58,134 nucleotides of DNA. Origin: Anaerolineae bacterium. GTDB taxonomy: Bacteria > Chloroflexota > Anaerolineae > Promineifilales > Promineifilaceae. The DNA is taken from NCBI GenBank assembly GCA_020848035.1, contig JADLAX010000005.1, forward strand, positions 1 to 58,134, read 5' to 3'. The position numbers and the translations under genes were made by a program. Each line of letters begins with the position of its first letter. Position 1 is the first letter of the stretch. Below are positions 49,592 through 56,905 of this stretch, piece after piece. The notes beneath the pieces are model-generated. The model had not been told where the DNA came from and made no database searches. It saw nothing but the letters and a program-made list of their open reading frames with translations.

Positions 49592-50988
49592 GGTTCTTTG
49601 GGATCTCATAGGGTTGACAGCAGATATGGGGGTCAGGCAATGAAATGCCGATATCCATTCAGGTCAAGCCACAGCCGACGAAATAGACTGTCCACCCGTT
49701 TGAGACCATAAGAACGCTTGGTGATCGTTTTCAATTTGTTGTTGAACCCTTCGACAAAGCCACTGCTGGCTCGCCGCTCAAAATAGTTGGCAATTTCGTC
49801 CAGGTGGATGCGCAGGGTCTTGAGAAACTTGTCGAAGCAGGTGAGCGCACTGCGCTTCACTTTGGCCGCCCATTTTTTCAAACGACGCCGTCCTTGAGCC
49901 AGGCTCAACGCCATGTTGAAGATAGCTGTTAGCTCTTCACGCAAGGTGTAAGCCTGGTGCAGGCGTGGCGCATAGTGGAACAGGCGGCGCAATCGTACCT
50001 TATCATCATCATCAAGATTGGCATAGTTGTGGCGCAGCACCCAGTGCATGCCGTGGCAAATCTCCTTGTAGCTGGCTTCGGGTAATTCCTGGCGTAAGCA
50101 GCGCAGCTCCTGCTTACGCAGCTTGTCGAAATCTGCCCGATAGTTCTGGGCTACATGGAAACGGTCAACGACCGCTTTGGCTTCGACTTCGGGATGAGCC
50201 GCCAGGAAATCGGCGACCGCGCCTAGATAGCCATCCCACATATCGGTGCAGAAGGTGTGGATGGTCGGGTGCAATCGCCGAGGAATCGTCATGAGAAAGT
50301 CGCTCACCGCTTTTTTTTTCGATTCTTCAGCACGGTCAGGATAATGACCGACCCATCATCCTGGCGTGCCGTGACCACCGCCCGGTAGCTTTTGCGCCCT
50401 TTGTGGTGGGCCACTTCGTCAATGCCGATGCTGCCCAGGTTTTGGACTTCATCCCAGTTGACTTCATCGTCCACTTGTCGCTCCAAGGCACCCAGGACAG
50501 CATCGTAGCCCAGATTTTCCTTGAGGCTGACATCGGCCACCGTGCTGCCGATGAGCTGTTTCATCAAGTAACGGTCATACGCTTTGGTGTGCGGGCTGCG
50601 CTGGTCATACCACTTCAATGTCTGGGTCGTGGTCGGATGGTGCAAACAGGTGGGGCATTGGGCTCGTCGCGGTCGAATCTCGATAGTGGTTTCTTGCCCC
50701 AAGATAGGCAAATGGCGCAAGCGCACGACCTGACCGTGACCGTAATTGCAGGCTATTTCTTGTTGGCAGACGCCGCACTGCGTTGTGTCGCGGCGACTTT
50801 CAACCGTAATGATGAATTTATTATCCCGTGTTTGCTTGGTGGCAAGCACATTAACCTGAGGAATATCCAGGGGAAAGCTGATTTTGGCAGGGGTAGATAT
50901 GGGCATTGTTTTCACTCCGTTTTTGAAAATGACTTCCATTCTACATCACCCCCACATATGGGTGTACCCCTTGTATTCCCAAAGAACC
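49592..50988 (-). mobile_element. ISL3-family insertion sequence (about 1397 bp)
   Basis: Inverted ends GGTTCTTTGGGAT (left) and TCCCAAAGAACC (right) match the GGCTCTTTGGGA type of ISL3. Outside the ends, the flanks also look inverted (AACTTTTT and AAAGTT), and no direct 8-bp duplication is obvious, so the element may have moved or its borders may have decayed. It holds one transposase, split by a frameshift. Confidence 0.7.
49633..50906 (-). CDS. ISL3-family transposase, two frames joined by an A9 run
   Basis: The N-terminal frame (50304-50906) has a zinc-finger-like region (CGVCQQEIAC, CPTC), then SIGIDEVAHHKGRKSYRAVVT (in part), and ends after LKNRKKKR. The C-terminal frame (49633-50307) holds CTDMWDGYLGAV, VVDRFHVAQNYRADFDK and the SSGFVEGFNNKLKTITKRSYG core with the last catalytic glutamate. 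The two frames overlap by four bases at A9 (50311-50319 on the plus strand, read as T). A minus-one slip there gives one continuous ISL3 transposase of about 423 aa. It could be programmed slippage or a mutation. ISL3 transposases usually are one reading frame. Confidence 0.75.
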
Positions 50989-51118
50989 AAAGTTATGTTT
51001 ACTAAATGACGCATTGTTCCTATTTGGGTGACAAACGTCACTGGTTGCTACGATTGTAGAATCTTATCCTTTTGCCTACTATGGACAAGTAGGCCTTATT
51101 GATAAAATGGTTGGTTTA

Positions 51119-51520
51119 ATGGAACAAATTCACCTTATCATTATCGATCAACACAAAGGTGTGCGCAATGCGTTAAGGGTTAGGTTGCGCTCAACGCCTA
51201 ACATTGCAATTGTTGGCACCGTTGATGCTAAAGAAGCCTGGGAGCTGGCACAATCAGATCTGCGGCCAGATGTGGCGTTGTTGGGTTTAACTCGTCACAA
51301 CGATGAACTGATGTTTGTAGTTGATCTGGTAAAACGGTTGGTGGCACGGGGAACGGCCGTATTGGCCCTGACTTCTTACATTGATGATTTAGCCCGGGAG
51401 ATGGTTTTGCAAGCTGGCGCTAGCGACTATCGCCTGAAAAGTATTAATACCCCCGAGCTGCTAGCAGAAATAGAAATGCTGGCTGATGCCCAACGTCGTG
51501 AGCAGATCGATAACCTCTAG
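51119..51520 (+). CDS. Receiver-like protein without phosphoacceptor (133 aa)
   Basis: CheY-like fold pattern: HLIIIDQHKGVRNALRVRL, PDVALLGLTRHND, TAVLALTSYIDD, GASDYRLKSINTPE. The threonine and lysine switch residues are kept, but the phosphoacceptor aspartate is replaced by glycine (LLGLTR) and the acidic pair is D-Q. No output domain. The start could be ATG 51107 or 51119; neither has a good ribosome site. It is the second stand-alone phospho-dead receiver of the window (the other is at 35427). It may bind partners constitutively or sense by another means. Confidence 0.65.
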   Translation: MEQIHLIIIDQHKGVRNALRVRLRSTPNIAIVGTVDAKEAWELAQSDLRPDVALLGLTRHNDELMFVVDLVKRLVARGTAVLALTSYIDDLAREMVLQAGASDYRLKSINTPELLAEIEMLADAQRREQIDNL

Positions 51521-51621
51521 TGTTTCGTCAAATAAGTTTGACTGTTGGCAACACCGAGACGAAACACTTAAGCTGAAGCAAATGTGCTAGCTGACTGTCC
51601 GTCAAAAGAAATTTGCTTCAG
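51519..51621. terminator. Two successive inverted repeats between convergent genes
   Basis: AGTGTTTCGTC (51519-51529) pairs with GACGAAACACT (51558-51568), and CTGAAGCAAAT (51573-51583) pairs with ATTTGCTTCAG (51611-51621). They sit between the receiver-like gene (plus) and the remnant at 51624 (minus). They are probable transcription ends for both strands. Confidence 0.55.
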
Positions 51622-51623
51622 CA

Positions 51624-51854
51624 CTAGTCCGGACTTTCCTCCTCCAAGGATTTAAGTACATTCATGTGGTTGGCTCGTTCAAATGCTGCCGGATCGGCCA
51701 CGCGCTGTTGGCTCATCGTTCCCAGGATGGCTGACACGCTTTCTTCGCCCTGATCCTCCAGCCATTGGGTCAGTTCGGCCAAAATGTGTTTGGTATGCCC
51801 AATGCCATGTTTCAGCAGGACGGAGGCAACGGCCGTTACCTTCGCGGCAGCCAA
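51624..51854 (-). pseudogene. C-terminal remnant of a dihydroorotate-dehydrogenase-like protein
   Basis: The frame gives KVTAVASVLLKHGIGHTKHIL, then LTQWLEDQGEESV and GTMSQQRVADPAAFERANHM, which match the last 70 residues of dihydroorotate-dehydrogenase-like proteins. The catalytic barrel is missing. The part is joined, out of frame, to the N-terminal remnant of a small membrane protein (51836-51970). This looks like the scar of a deletion that brought the end of one gene next to the start of another. Confidence 0.6.
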
Positions 51855-51970
51855 TCAATTACGTAATAGCCGGGGTCTGCTCCGAGCAAAACCCGCCCAC
51901 CGGCAAAGACGGCCATCGCTCCGATTATAAAAGCCAGAACGGCGGCAAATCGCGTGCGTTTTGTGTTCAC
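51836..51970 (-). pseudogene. Truncated small membrane protein (paralog of 11640-12032)
   Basis: Starts with GTG 51970, overlapping the stop of the 410-aa gene by four bases. It reads NTKRTRFAAVLAFIIG, AMAVFAGGRVLLGADPGYYVIDWLP and stops two codons later. The first 45 residues match the intact protein at 11640 (GGMAVFAGGQVLLG ... DYYVIDWLP). The remaining three helices are lost at the deletion junction. Confidence 0.65.
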
Positions 51971-53199
51971 GTGAGCGTTCCTTCGGGCAAGATGTCGCGG
52001 TCGCTCAGAGACGCCAATCCCCGACGCATAATCTGCCACAATGCCCAGACAACAGGGATCATCGAAATGGTCCAGAAGAGATAAGCCATGCCGTGTAGGA
52101 AGCTTTGATAATCGGCCAGGAAAATGCTGGCCCAGAGGAAAAAGCCGCCCAGGTGACCGGTGATCAGGCTGAACCAACTGCCCCCCAGCCTGACCGGCTC
52201 ATCTGGCAGGAAGATGCGATAAAAGAAGTAGCCGATAAAGGCGTAGCTAAATTGCAGGACCCAGCCGTAAATGAGGGCTTGCGGCGCGTTTTGCTCAATG
52301 CCTGTGCCAGGAAAACCAGGCACATTCAGAATAATCAACGGCGCCACCAGCACCGGGGCCAAAATCCAGAAATAGGCGGTGACCAGGTGCCAGAGGCCCG
52401 GCTGGGACCAGGCGACTTTATCCCCCCAGAGGGGCTTGATGACATTCAGCAGCAGCCAGAAGGTAGCCGCCAAAAAGAGGATGATGCCCGGCACGGAAAA
52501 CCAGTTAGATTTGACCCATGGACCTAACACCAGCCCCAACGCGCCGATGGTCAACATCCAGAAGATGGGGGTAATGGAGCGTGGCCAGGCTAACGGCCGT
52601 TTCGCCCACGTCGGGTACAGATCGACTAACAGCCCGGCAAAGACCAGCGACAGCAGGCCCCAGTTGTTGGCGTGAATATGCACTTCCACGGGCACCTGAA
52701 TCCGCAGCCAGTCGCTCCAGCCCAGCCACAGCCCTGTTCCGACGAGGATGCCTACCAGAAAATAGCTCAGGCCGGCGATGTAGAATTTACGGCCTGCGCC
52801 ACCACCAGAGGCAGATTGTGTCATGGCTGTACCGCGCATTCCTTGCAGCTGCACCAGCAGCAGCGTGGCAGCAATGAAGATGAGCGTACCGCCGCTAAAA
52901 ATGAGTGCCCGGTTGATGATGGGAATACTCACCAGCAGCGCCAGCAAGCCAAGATTCAAGGTCAGCCAGATGTCCCAGCGAAACTTGGGGCGCGGCAGCC
53001 CGGCGCGAATAGCGACAATGGCCGGAAGCAGCCCGAATAATGCCTCTGTCACGGCGCCCAGGGTAATGAAATGAACCCGCAGCCAGCGCAGTCCATTAAA
53101 CCAGGGCAGCAAGGTGAAGCTGGTCAATGCAGCGTCGGCAGCAATCAGGGCCGCCATCCCCATAAACAAGGCAGTCATCAAAAAGTAGAGGTTTACCAT
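51967..53199 (-). CDS. NnrS/heme-copper-like membrane protein with H-x-H-A-N motif (410 aa)
   Basis: About twelve hydrophobic helices. Possible metal or heme ligands: H43 (WLRVHFITLGAV), H174 and H176 (PVEVHIHANNWGLL), H271 (LWHLVTAYFW), H349 (LITGHLGGFF) and H369 (SFLHGMAYLF). The motif H-I-H-A-N-N-W-G and the distribution of histidines over helices resemble NnrS (a heme- and copper-containing NO-tolerance protein) and heme-copper oxidase-like proteins. I am not able to decide between them. It has no canonical CuB or H-H site. The start is ATG 53199, with GGAG 7 bases upstream. Its stop overlaps the start of a truncated small membrane protein gene. It lies in a row of genes for ferritin-like, cupin and cytochrome proteins, which hints at a NO- or iron-related role. 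Confidence 0.65.
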   Translation of the reverse strand: MVNLYFLMTALFMGMAALIAADAALTSFTLLPWFNGLRWLRVHFITLGAVTEALFGLLPAIVAIRAGLPRPKFRWDIWLTLNLGLLALLVSIPIINRALIFSGGTLIFIAATLLLVQLQGMRGTAMTQSASGGGAGRKFYIAGLSYFLVGILVGTGLWLGWSDWLRIQVPVEVHIHANNWGLLSLVFAGLLVDLYPTWAKRPLAWPRSITPIFWMLTIGALGLVLGPWVKSNWFSVPGIILFLAATFWLLLNVIKPLWGDKVAWSQPGLWHLVTAYFWILAPVLVAPLIILNVPGFPGTGIEQNAPQALIYGWVLQFSYAFIGYFFYRIFLPDEPVRLGGSWFSLITGHLGGFFLWASIFLADYQSFLHGMAYLFWTISMIPVVWALWQIMRRGLASLSDRDILPEGTLT

Positions 53200-53230
53200 T
53201 TATCCTTCTCCTTCATCTTATGTGTGGCGT

Positions 53231-53273
53231 AAAAAGGAGCGGGCAGTGCCGCAATGCCACCTCGCCCGCTCCC
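53231..53273 (-). terminator. Rho-independent terminator of the ferritin-like gene
   Basis: On the minus strand GGAGCGGGC and GCCCGCTCC enclose a 19-base loop and are followed by TTTTTA. The hairpin lies 16 bases after the ferritin-like gene stop. Confidence 0.8.
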
Positions 53274-53288
53274 CTGTCACACAATTGC

Positions 53289-53717
53289 CTACAGCGGCCA
53301 ATCGCGCAGCATGCGTTCTGTTTCTTCGGAATGGCCACTTTCATCGCGTACCATGTCTTCCAACTGCACCATCAGCCCCTTATCGCTAAATTCTTCGGCT
53401 TCGCGGGCACGCTGAGTGTAGTCGGCCGCGGCTTTGCGCTCGGCGGCCAATACGGCTTCCAGCATTTCCCGGTTGTTGTTGGCAGCGGGCACGGGACCAG
53501 GCGTAGTGACCGGTTCGCCGCCCAGAGCCACAATTTTATTGGCCAGGAATTGGGCATGAAGCTGCTCATCGGCTACTTCGGTGAGGAAGAACTGGGCCAA
53601 CTGCGGCCGGTAGGGGCCGGTCACCTTGGCAGCATAAGTCAAATATTGAATGATAGCGCCGAATTCGGCGGCGAGGTCTTCATTTAAGTTGTCGATTAAC
53701 GTTTGTTTGTTCATCAT
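53289..53717 (-). CDS. Ferritin-like di-iron protein (142 aa)
   Basis: Four-helix bundle of ferritin/bacterioferritin type: LNEDLAAEFGAIIQYLTYA (first helix, with glutamate ligand), TEVADEQLHAQFLANKI (E-x-x-H), MLEAVLAAERKAAADYTQRA (third) and MVRDESGHSEETERML (E-x-x-H). All di-iron ligands seem present. At 142 aa it is close to the bacterioferritin-like family. It could store iron or detoxify peroxide. The methionine pair at the start gives start 53717 or one codon later. A repeat copy lies just upstream (53731-53835). Confidence 0.82.
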   Translation of the reverse strand: MMNKQTLIDNLNEDLAAEFGAIIQYLTYAAKVTGPYRPQLAQFFLTEVADEQLHAQFLANKIVALGGEPVTTPGPVPAANNNREMLEAVLAAERKAAADYTQRAREAEEFSDKGLMVQLEDMVRDESGHSEETERMLRDWPL

Positions 53718-53730
53718 AGTTTCTCCATTT

Positions 53731-53835
53731 AGGCCAATTCCAGAAAATAATGATCCAAAAATCAGACGTATTTCTGGAATTGGCTAGAGGCTTTTTCGGG
53801 GCGAATTGGATCATTAAATTTCCGAAAAAGCCTTA
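53731..53835. repeat. Double-hairpin dispersed repeat, copy 2 (about 105 bp)
   Basis: Same order of hairpins as at 30806: CCAATTCCAGAAA / TTTCTGGAATTGG and GGCTTTTTCGG / CCGAAAAAGCC. It lies between the ferritin-like gene and the 141-aa membrane gene. Confidence 0.8.
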
Positions 53836-53840
53836 ATTGT

Positions 53841-54266
53841 TTAAGCTGGTTGGAATTTCATTTGCGTCACGGCGATCCCCAATAAGATGGTCGCTGCCAG
53901 GATGGACAAACCGCCGATAAGAACTAAAACAGGCGGCAACGCCAGATAGATTTCGCTCAAGATGCCTAATGGCATGAGCAACCCCGCCAGCGCCAGCCAG
54001 GAAATCCATTTGGCCTGAGATGCCTTCACTGGCAGCTTCACCAGCAGGAAGCCAAAGACGATGTTGAGGAAGGAAAAGAGATTGCCGTGGACATGCGCCA
54101 AACGCGCTTCAAAGTGGGGACTGACGTTGTAGGCGGCGATCCAGGCTTCCTTGTCGGGAGCAAAATCGCGCAAGTAAATCAGAATGAAGCCGTAAATCAT
54201 GAAACCGGCCATCACCCACAGCCCGATACCAATATTCCATTTACCAATGGTTGATTTATTGTTCAT
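53841..54266 (-). CDS. Four-helix membrane protein with H-x-H-G-N motif (141 aa)
   Basis: Four hydrophobic helices. In the loop before helix 2 and in helix 2 are H51, H58 and H60 (ARLAHVHGNLFSFLNIVFGF). The pattern H-x-H-G-N, followed by a hydrophobic helix, strongly resembles the H-I-H-A-N region of the 410-aa protein next door, and less the H-W-H of the 513-aa protein. So it may be a small heme- or copper-binding module of the same superfamily. It follows the cupin gene by 29 bases on the same strand. It is not recognised as a named family. Confidence 0.6.
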   Translation of the reverse strand: MNNKSTIGKWNIGIGLWVMAGFMIYGFILIYLRDFAPDKEAWIAAYNVSPHFEARLAHVHGNLFSFLNIVFGFLLVKLPVKASQAKWISWLALAGLLMPLGILSEIYLALPPVLVLIGGLSILAATILLGIAVTQMKFQPA

Positions 54267-54295
54267 GGTGTACTTCCTTTGTAAGAACCGTCTTC

Positions 54296-54607
54296 TTACG
54301 ATATGCGCGCGGCCAGGAAGGCCAGGCGCGTTTCGGCTTCCATGCCGCGCACTGTACCGGCGGGCATGACGATGGTAGCTCCCTGGTTCACGGGCAGTCG
54401 TTGGTCGTCAACCAGCATCCAGCCGCTGCCTTCCAGAATGTGATACATAGCTGCCGCTTCCGGGTGCGGCGGTATCTTTTGCCCCGGCTCCAAACCGGCG
54501 ACGATAATTTTGACCTTTTCGTCGGCCATCAACGGCTGTGGCTGGGGGCCTTCGGCGGCGTAAATCACTTTTTCACGCCAATCGGCGTAGAGGGTTGCTT
54601 GTGTCAT
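54296..54607 (-). CDS. Cupin-fold protein (103 aa)
   Basis: Single cupin domain: motif 1 LEPGQKIPPHPEAAAMYHILEGSGW (in part, with P-H-P-E and H) and motif 2 VMPAGTVRGMEAETR. Length 103 aa is normal for stand-alone cupins. It would bind a metal through the histidines and glutamate. It could be a small regulator, an isomerase or a dioxygenase-like protein; the sequence does not say. The leader (54608-54760) contains two hairpins and, further up, the palindrome CCGAC-TTAT-GTCGG. It starts the unit that continues with the 141-aa membrane protein. Confidence 0.82.
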   Translation of the reverse strand: MTQATLYADWREKVIYAAEGPQPQPLMADEKVKIIVAGLEPGQKIPPHPEAAAMYHILEGSGWMLVDDQRLPVNQGATIVMPAGTVRGMEAETRLAFLAARIS

Positions 54608-54621
54608 TTTGCTGCTCCTTC

Positions 54622-54709
54622 GGGTTTGCCCGTTTTCAACTTTAGATTTTGGAGAACGGGCAAACCTTGCGGATGCGTTTTCTTGTCTAAAGTTATTTGT
54701 GAACGCATC
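54622..54709 (-). promoter_or_regulatory. Structured leader with two tandem hairpins
   Basis: GGTTTGCCCGTT / AACGGGCAAACC (54622-54665) and GGATGCGTT / AACGCATCC (54670-54709), plus an alternative pairing AACTTTAGA / TCTAAAGTT across both. They form the leader of the cupin gene. Alternative foldings suggest attenuation or a sensing leader. Confidence 0.5.
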
Positions 54710-54758
54710 CTTATGGGTGTGTTTGGTTGTAGTATAGGCCTCTGGGGAACGGCCGTCG

Positions 54759-54772
54759 CCGACTTATGTCGG
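54759..54772. promoter_or_regulatory. Palindromic operator CCGAC-TTAT-GTCGG
   Basis: Perfect half-sites, 152 bases upstream of the cupin start. It is one of three copies of the same motif with matching flanks (GTCG before and GTTT after), the others being at 12563 and 56906. Confidence 0.65.
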
Positions 54773-54836
54773 GTTTGTCAAATTGGGTAGCGGGTTGTGC
54801 CGGACATGCTAAGGGTTCTTTTTGAGACTCATCACA

Positions 54837-55652
54837 TTACTCCATCAGCCCCGCGTCCAGCAGCCGGTTGTGCATGTCGTTGAAAGCATCCGCCTGTTCC
54901 TGGGTGATCGTTTCTGCCTGGACAAGTTCGGCCAGCAGCGCCTCTTGCATGTTAGCTGCATTATCTTCCATTCCCACCTTACCTTGTGCTTGCAGCGTTT
55001 CGACGGCCGCGTGAACTTCGGCAAAAACGTCGGCTTCGGCTTGAGTCAGGACGCTCTGGGTAACGGCCGTGGCCAACATCTCAGCCTGGCGCGCGGCTTG
55101 CACAGCAGGGTCAAAAACCTCACCGCCCATCCCCTGACGCGGCATTACCGAACCGCTGCCTAAGGCCCGTATGTAGTTGATCGCGTCCCAGCGCGCCTGT
55201 TCATCTAGCGTGCCCTGCCAGGCCGGCATTGTTGAATTAAAGGGAGTCATCATCCCACCTTCGCTAATGCGCCAGAAAAGGTAGCTGTCGCTCACCATCT
55301 GGCTGGTGTGGGCAATGGGGGATGGGGCCGGGTCTAAACCAGCACTGGCCGGACCATCTCCCATGCCGCCATCCCCATGACAGGAAGCGCAATGTGTGAC
55401 GAACAACTCTGCGCCGCGTTCCAGCGAGTCCTCACTCGCTGCCACCGGGTTAGACAACCCGGCATACGCTTCAGGAATAGGCGCGTTATGGCGGACCATC
55501 ATACCGCTTTGCGGCCTCATGCCCATGCCTGGCTCCATGCTGGTTGCCTCTCCTAACTCTTCGCTCGCTGGTGTTGATACGCTACATGCTGTCAGCAGTA
55601 AAATGAGCGCCAGTATTAGTAAAGTTGTTTGTTTCATATTCTGCACGCCCAT
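54837..55652 (-). CDS. Cytochrome c lipoprotein with C-terminal helical domain (271 aa)
   Basis: Lipoprotein signal (LILALILLLTACSVS), a methionine/glycine-rich linker (EPGMGMRPQSGMM), a single cytochrome c domain with CASCHGDGGMGDGPAS (residue about 92) and MPAWQGTLDEQARWDAINYIRAL, and a helical C-terminal domain with repeats of T-x-A-E-A-D-x-F and T-Q-E-Q-A-D-A-F that resembles Spy/DUF2680-type domains. The first ATG (55652) lies two bases beyond the preceding stop codon, and a second in-frame ATG is at 55637. The gene follows the small 2-helix protein gene in the same direction. It is a possible electron donor for NirK or a similar enzyme. Confidence 0.85.
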   Translation of the reverse strand: MGVQNMKQTTLLILALILLLTACSVSTPASEELGEATSMEPGMGMRPQSGMMVRHNAPIPEAYAGLSNPVAASEDSLERGAELFVTHCASCHGDGGMGDGPASAGLDPAPSPIAHTSQMVSDSYLFWRISEGGMMTPFNSTMPAWQGTLDEQARWDAINYIRALGSGSVMPRQGMGGEVFDPAVQAARQAEMLATAVTQSVLTQAEADVFAEVHAAVETLQAQGKVGMEDNAANMQEALLAELVQAETITQEQADAFNDMHNRLLDAGLME

Positions 55653-55654
55653 TT

Positions 55655-55945
55655 TTATATTTCTTTCTTGAAAGCAGCAGGCCGCACGGTCACTGTAGCT
55701 TTTTTACGACGGCCACGCTGCCATTTGGCAATGTAGGGGATCAGATAGAGGTAAGTCCCACTTATAACCAGCAGCAGCATTAAGATGGATTGAAACTGCT
55801 CTAATTGCGGGGGTAGATGTCCGGCACTGTCTCCGGTGAATTTGGTAATAACGGCAATGGGAATGATGATGATCGTTGGTATAGCTATCCAGCGATGAAA
55901 TATGCGTGTCCATTTGTTGAAAAATTTTGTCATTTGTATTTCCAT
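55655..55945 (-). CDS. Two-helix membrane protein (96 aa)
   Basis: 96 aa: TRIFHRWIAIPTIIIIPIAVITKF (first helix, with a histidine-arginine-tryptophan motif) and a second helix (QSILMLLLVISGTYLYLIPYI) with a basic tail. The H-R-W-x-A-x-P motif at the membrane border recalls the cytochrome-b-like or PepSY-type small membrane proteins that interact with heme. Start ATG has GGAGG at eight bases. It is two bases upstream of the cytochrome c gene, so the two belong together. Confidence 0.6.
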   Translation of the reverse strand: MEIQMTKFFNKWTRIFHRWIAIPTIIIIPIAVITKFTGDSAGHLPPQLEQFQSILMLLLVISGTYLYLIPYIAKWQRGRRKKATVTVRPAAFKKEI

Positions 55946-55990
55946 TTATCAAACCTCCCAGGTTTCCATAACTTCGGAGGTGTTAGAAGG

Positions 55991-56308
55991 TTAACAATCT
56001 GGCTGGTGGACGGGCAGCGCGGCAACCTGCCCATGTGTTACCCGCAGCCAAATGCCCTCATCGGCCAGCCTATCCAGCAAAGCAATAGGAATGAGGCGGT
56101 AAACGGCCGTTGGCGGCGTTTGTCCCAGCAAAATATGGTTGATGGTCTGAGCTGCCCCACTCTGTATCACGGCTGCTACCACGCCGACCATGCTGCCATC
56201 CTGGGCCAGTACCGGCATTCCGCGGGCTACCTCGCCTTTCACCTGGTCAATCCAGCCGCACACCAACAGACGCTGTTGGTGTATCGTTTCCAGGGTTGAT
56301 TTTGTCAT
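55991..56308 (-). CDS. PRC-barrel-like or DUF2171-like protein (105 aa)
   Basis: 105 aa, beta-rich: GWIDQVKGEVARGMPVLAQDGSMVGVVAAVIQ (in parts: GMPVLAQDGSMVGVV), then LLGQTPPTAVYRLIPIALLDRLADEGIWLRVTHGQV (in parts). The first block looks like a PRC-barrel. It has no signal or membrane segment. It lies 20 bases before the DUF6069-like gene end, so it belongs to the same transcript. The function is unknown. Confidence 0.5.
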   Translation of the reverse strand: MTKSTLETIHQQRLLVCGWIDQVKGEVARGMPVLAQDGSMVGVVAAVIQSGAAQTINHILLGQTPPTAVYRLIPIALLDRLADEGIWLRVTHGQVAALPVHQPDC

Positions 56309-56328
56309 GGCATCCCCTGCCCGGTCCG

Positions 56329-56760
56329 TTACGCGGCGGCCTGCCGCCGGTAGCCGACAACCAGGGTAGATATGGTGACGGCCGCAGCCGCCACGTGCAA
56401 AAAGGCGGTGATACTGCTGGCCAGGAAGGTTTTATGTTCTACCGGCAGCAAATAGTCGGGAATGATGCTGAGTACCAGCACCACCGCCGAGATTTTGAGG
56501 AAGCTGGACACGGGGTCGGTTTTGCGACGAGTCAGCCAGGCAAACACGGCCGTTGCCCCCACTGCCGGTATCAGCGTGAAGAGCGCCGTGCGGGTGAAGC
56601 TGTCCAGCGGCTTAAACAGGGCGATATCGGGCCAGATGGCAATCGCTGCCGCCTGTATAATCAGAACGGATATGATGCTGGCAACGGCCGTTACCGCTCC
56701 CATTCGCACCCATTGATTCCGGTTAAGCTCCGTGCTTGTTGGCACATTTATCGTCGTCAT
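56329..56760 (-). CDS. DUF6069-like four-helix membrane protein, second copy (143 aa)
   Basis: Paralog of the 12046-12474 protein with the same blocks (AIAIWPDIALFKPLDSFTRTA, FLKISAVVLVLSIIPDYLLPV in parts, HKTFLASSITAFLHVAAAAV). Four hydrophobic helices. An upstream palindrome (56906-56919) is the same as in the first copy, at a similar spacing (146 and 90 bases). The product is therefore expected to be made under the same conditions. The function is unknown. Confidence 0.7.
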   Translation of the reverse strand: MTTINVPTSTELNRNQWVRMGAVTAVASIISVLIIQAAAIAIWPDIALFKPLDSFTRTALFTLIPAVGATAVFAWLTRRKTDPVSSFLKISAVVLVLSIIPDYLLPVEHKTFLASSITAFLHVAAAAVTISTLVVGYRRQAAA

Positions 56761-56905
56761 CTCGTCTACTCCTTTATTTGTTGAATGGCAGTGTCAGGTA
56801 TGAGGTGTCGGTCACAGGACGCGAGTTTGCAAATGACCGCAGTCGTTAGCTCTATGCCTGACACGACTAATTACAGCAGTATATTGGGTGAGCAGTTGGG
56901 AGTCG

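Noticed and set aside
51829..51850. Recombination between GTAACGGCCGTT copies as the cause of the 51624-51970 deletion
   Set aside because: The intact paralog at 11640 also has GTAACGGCCGTT, but the junction lies upstream of that motif (after the WLP codons), so the palindrome itself was not the crossover point.
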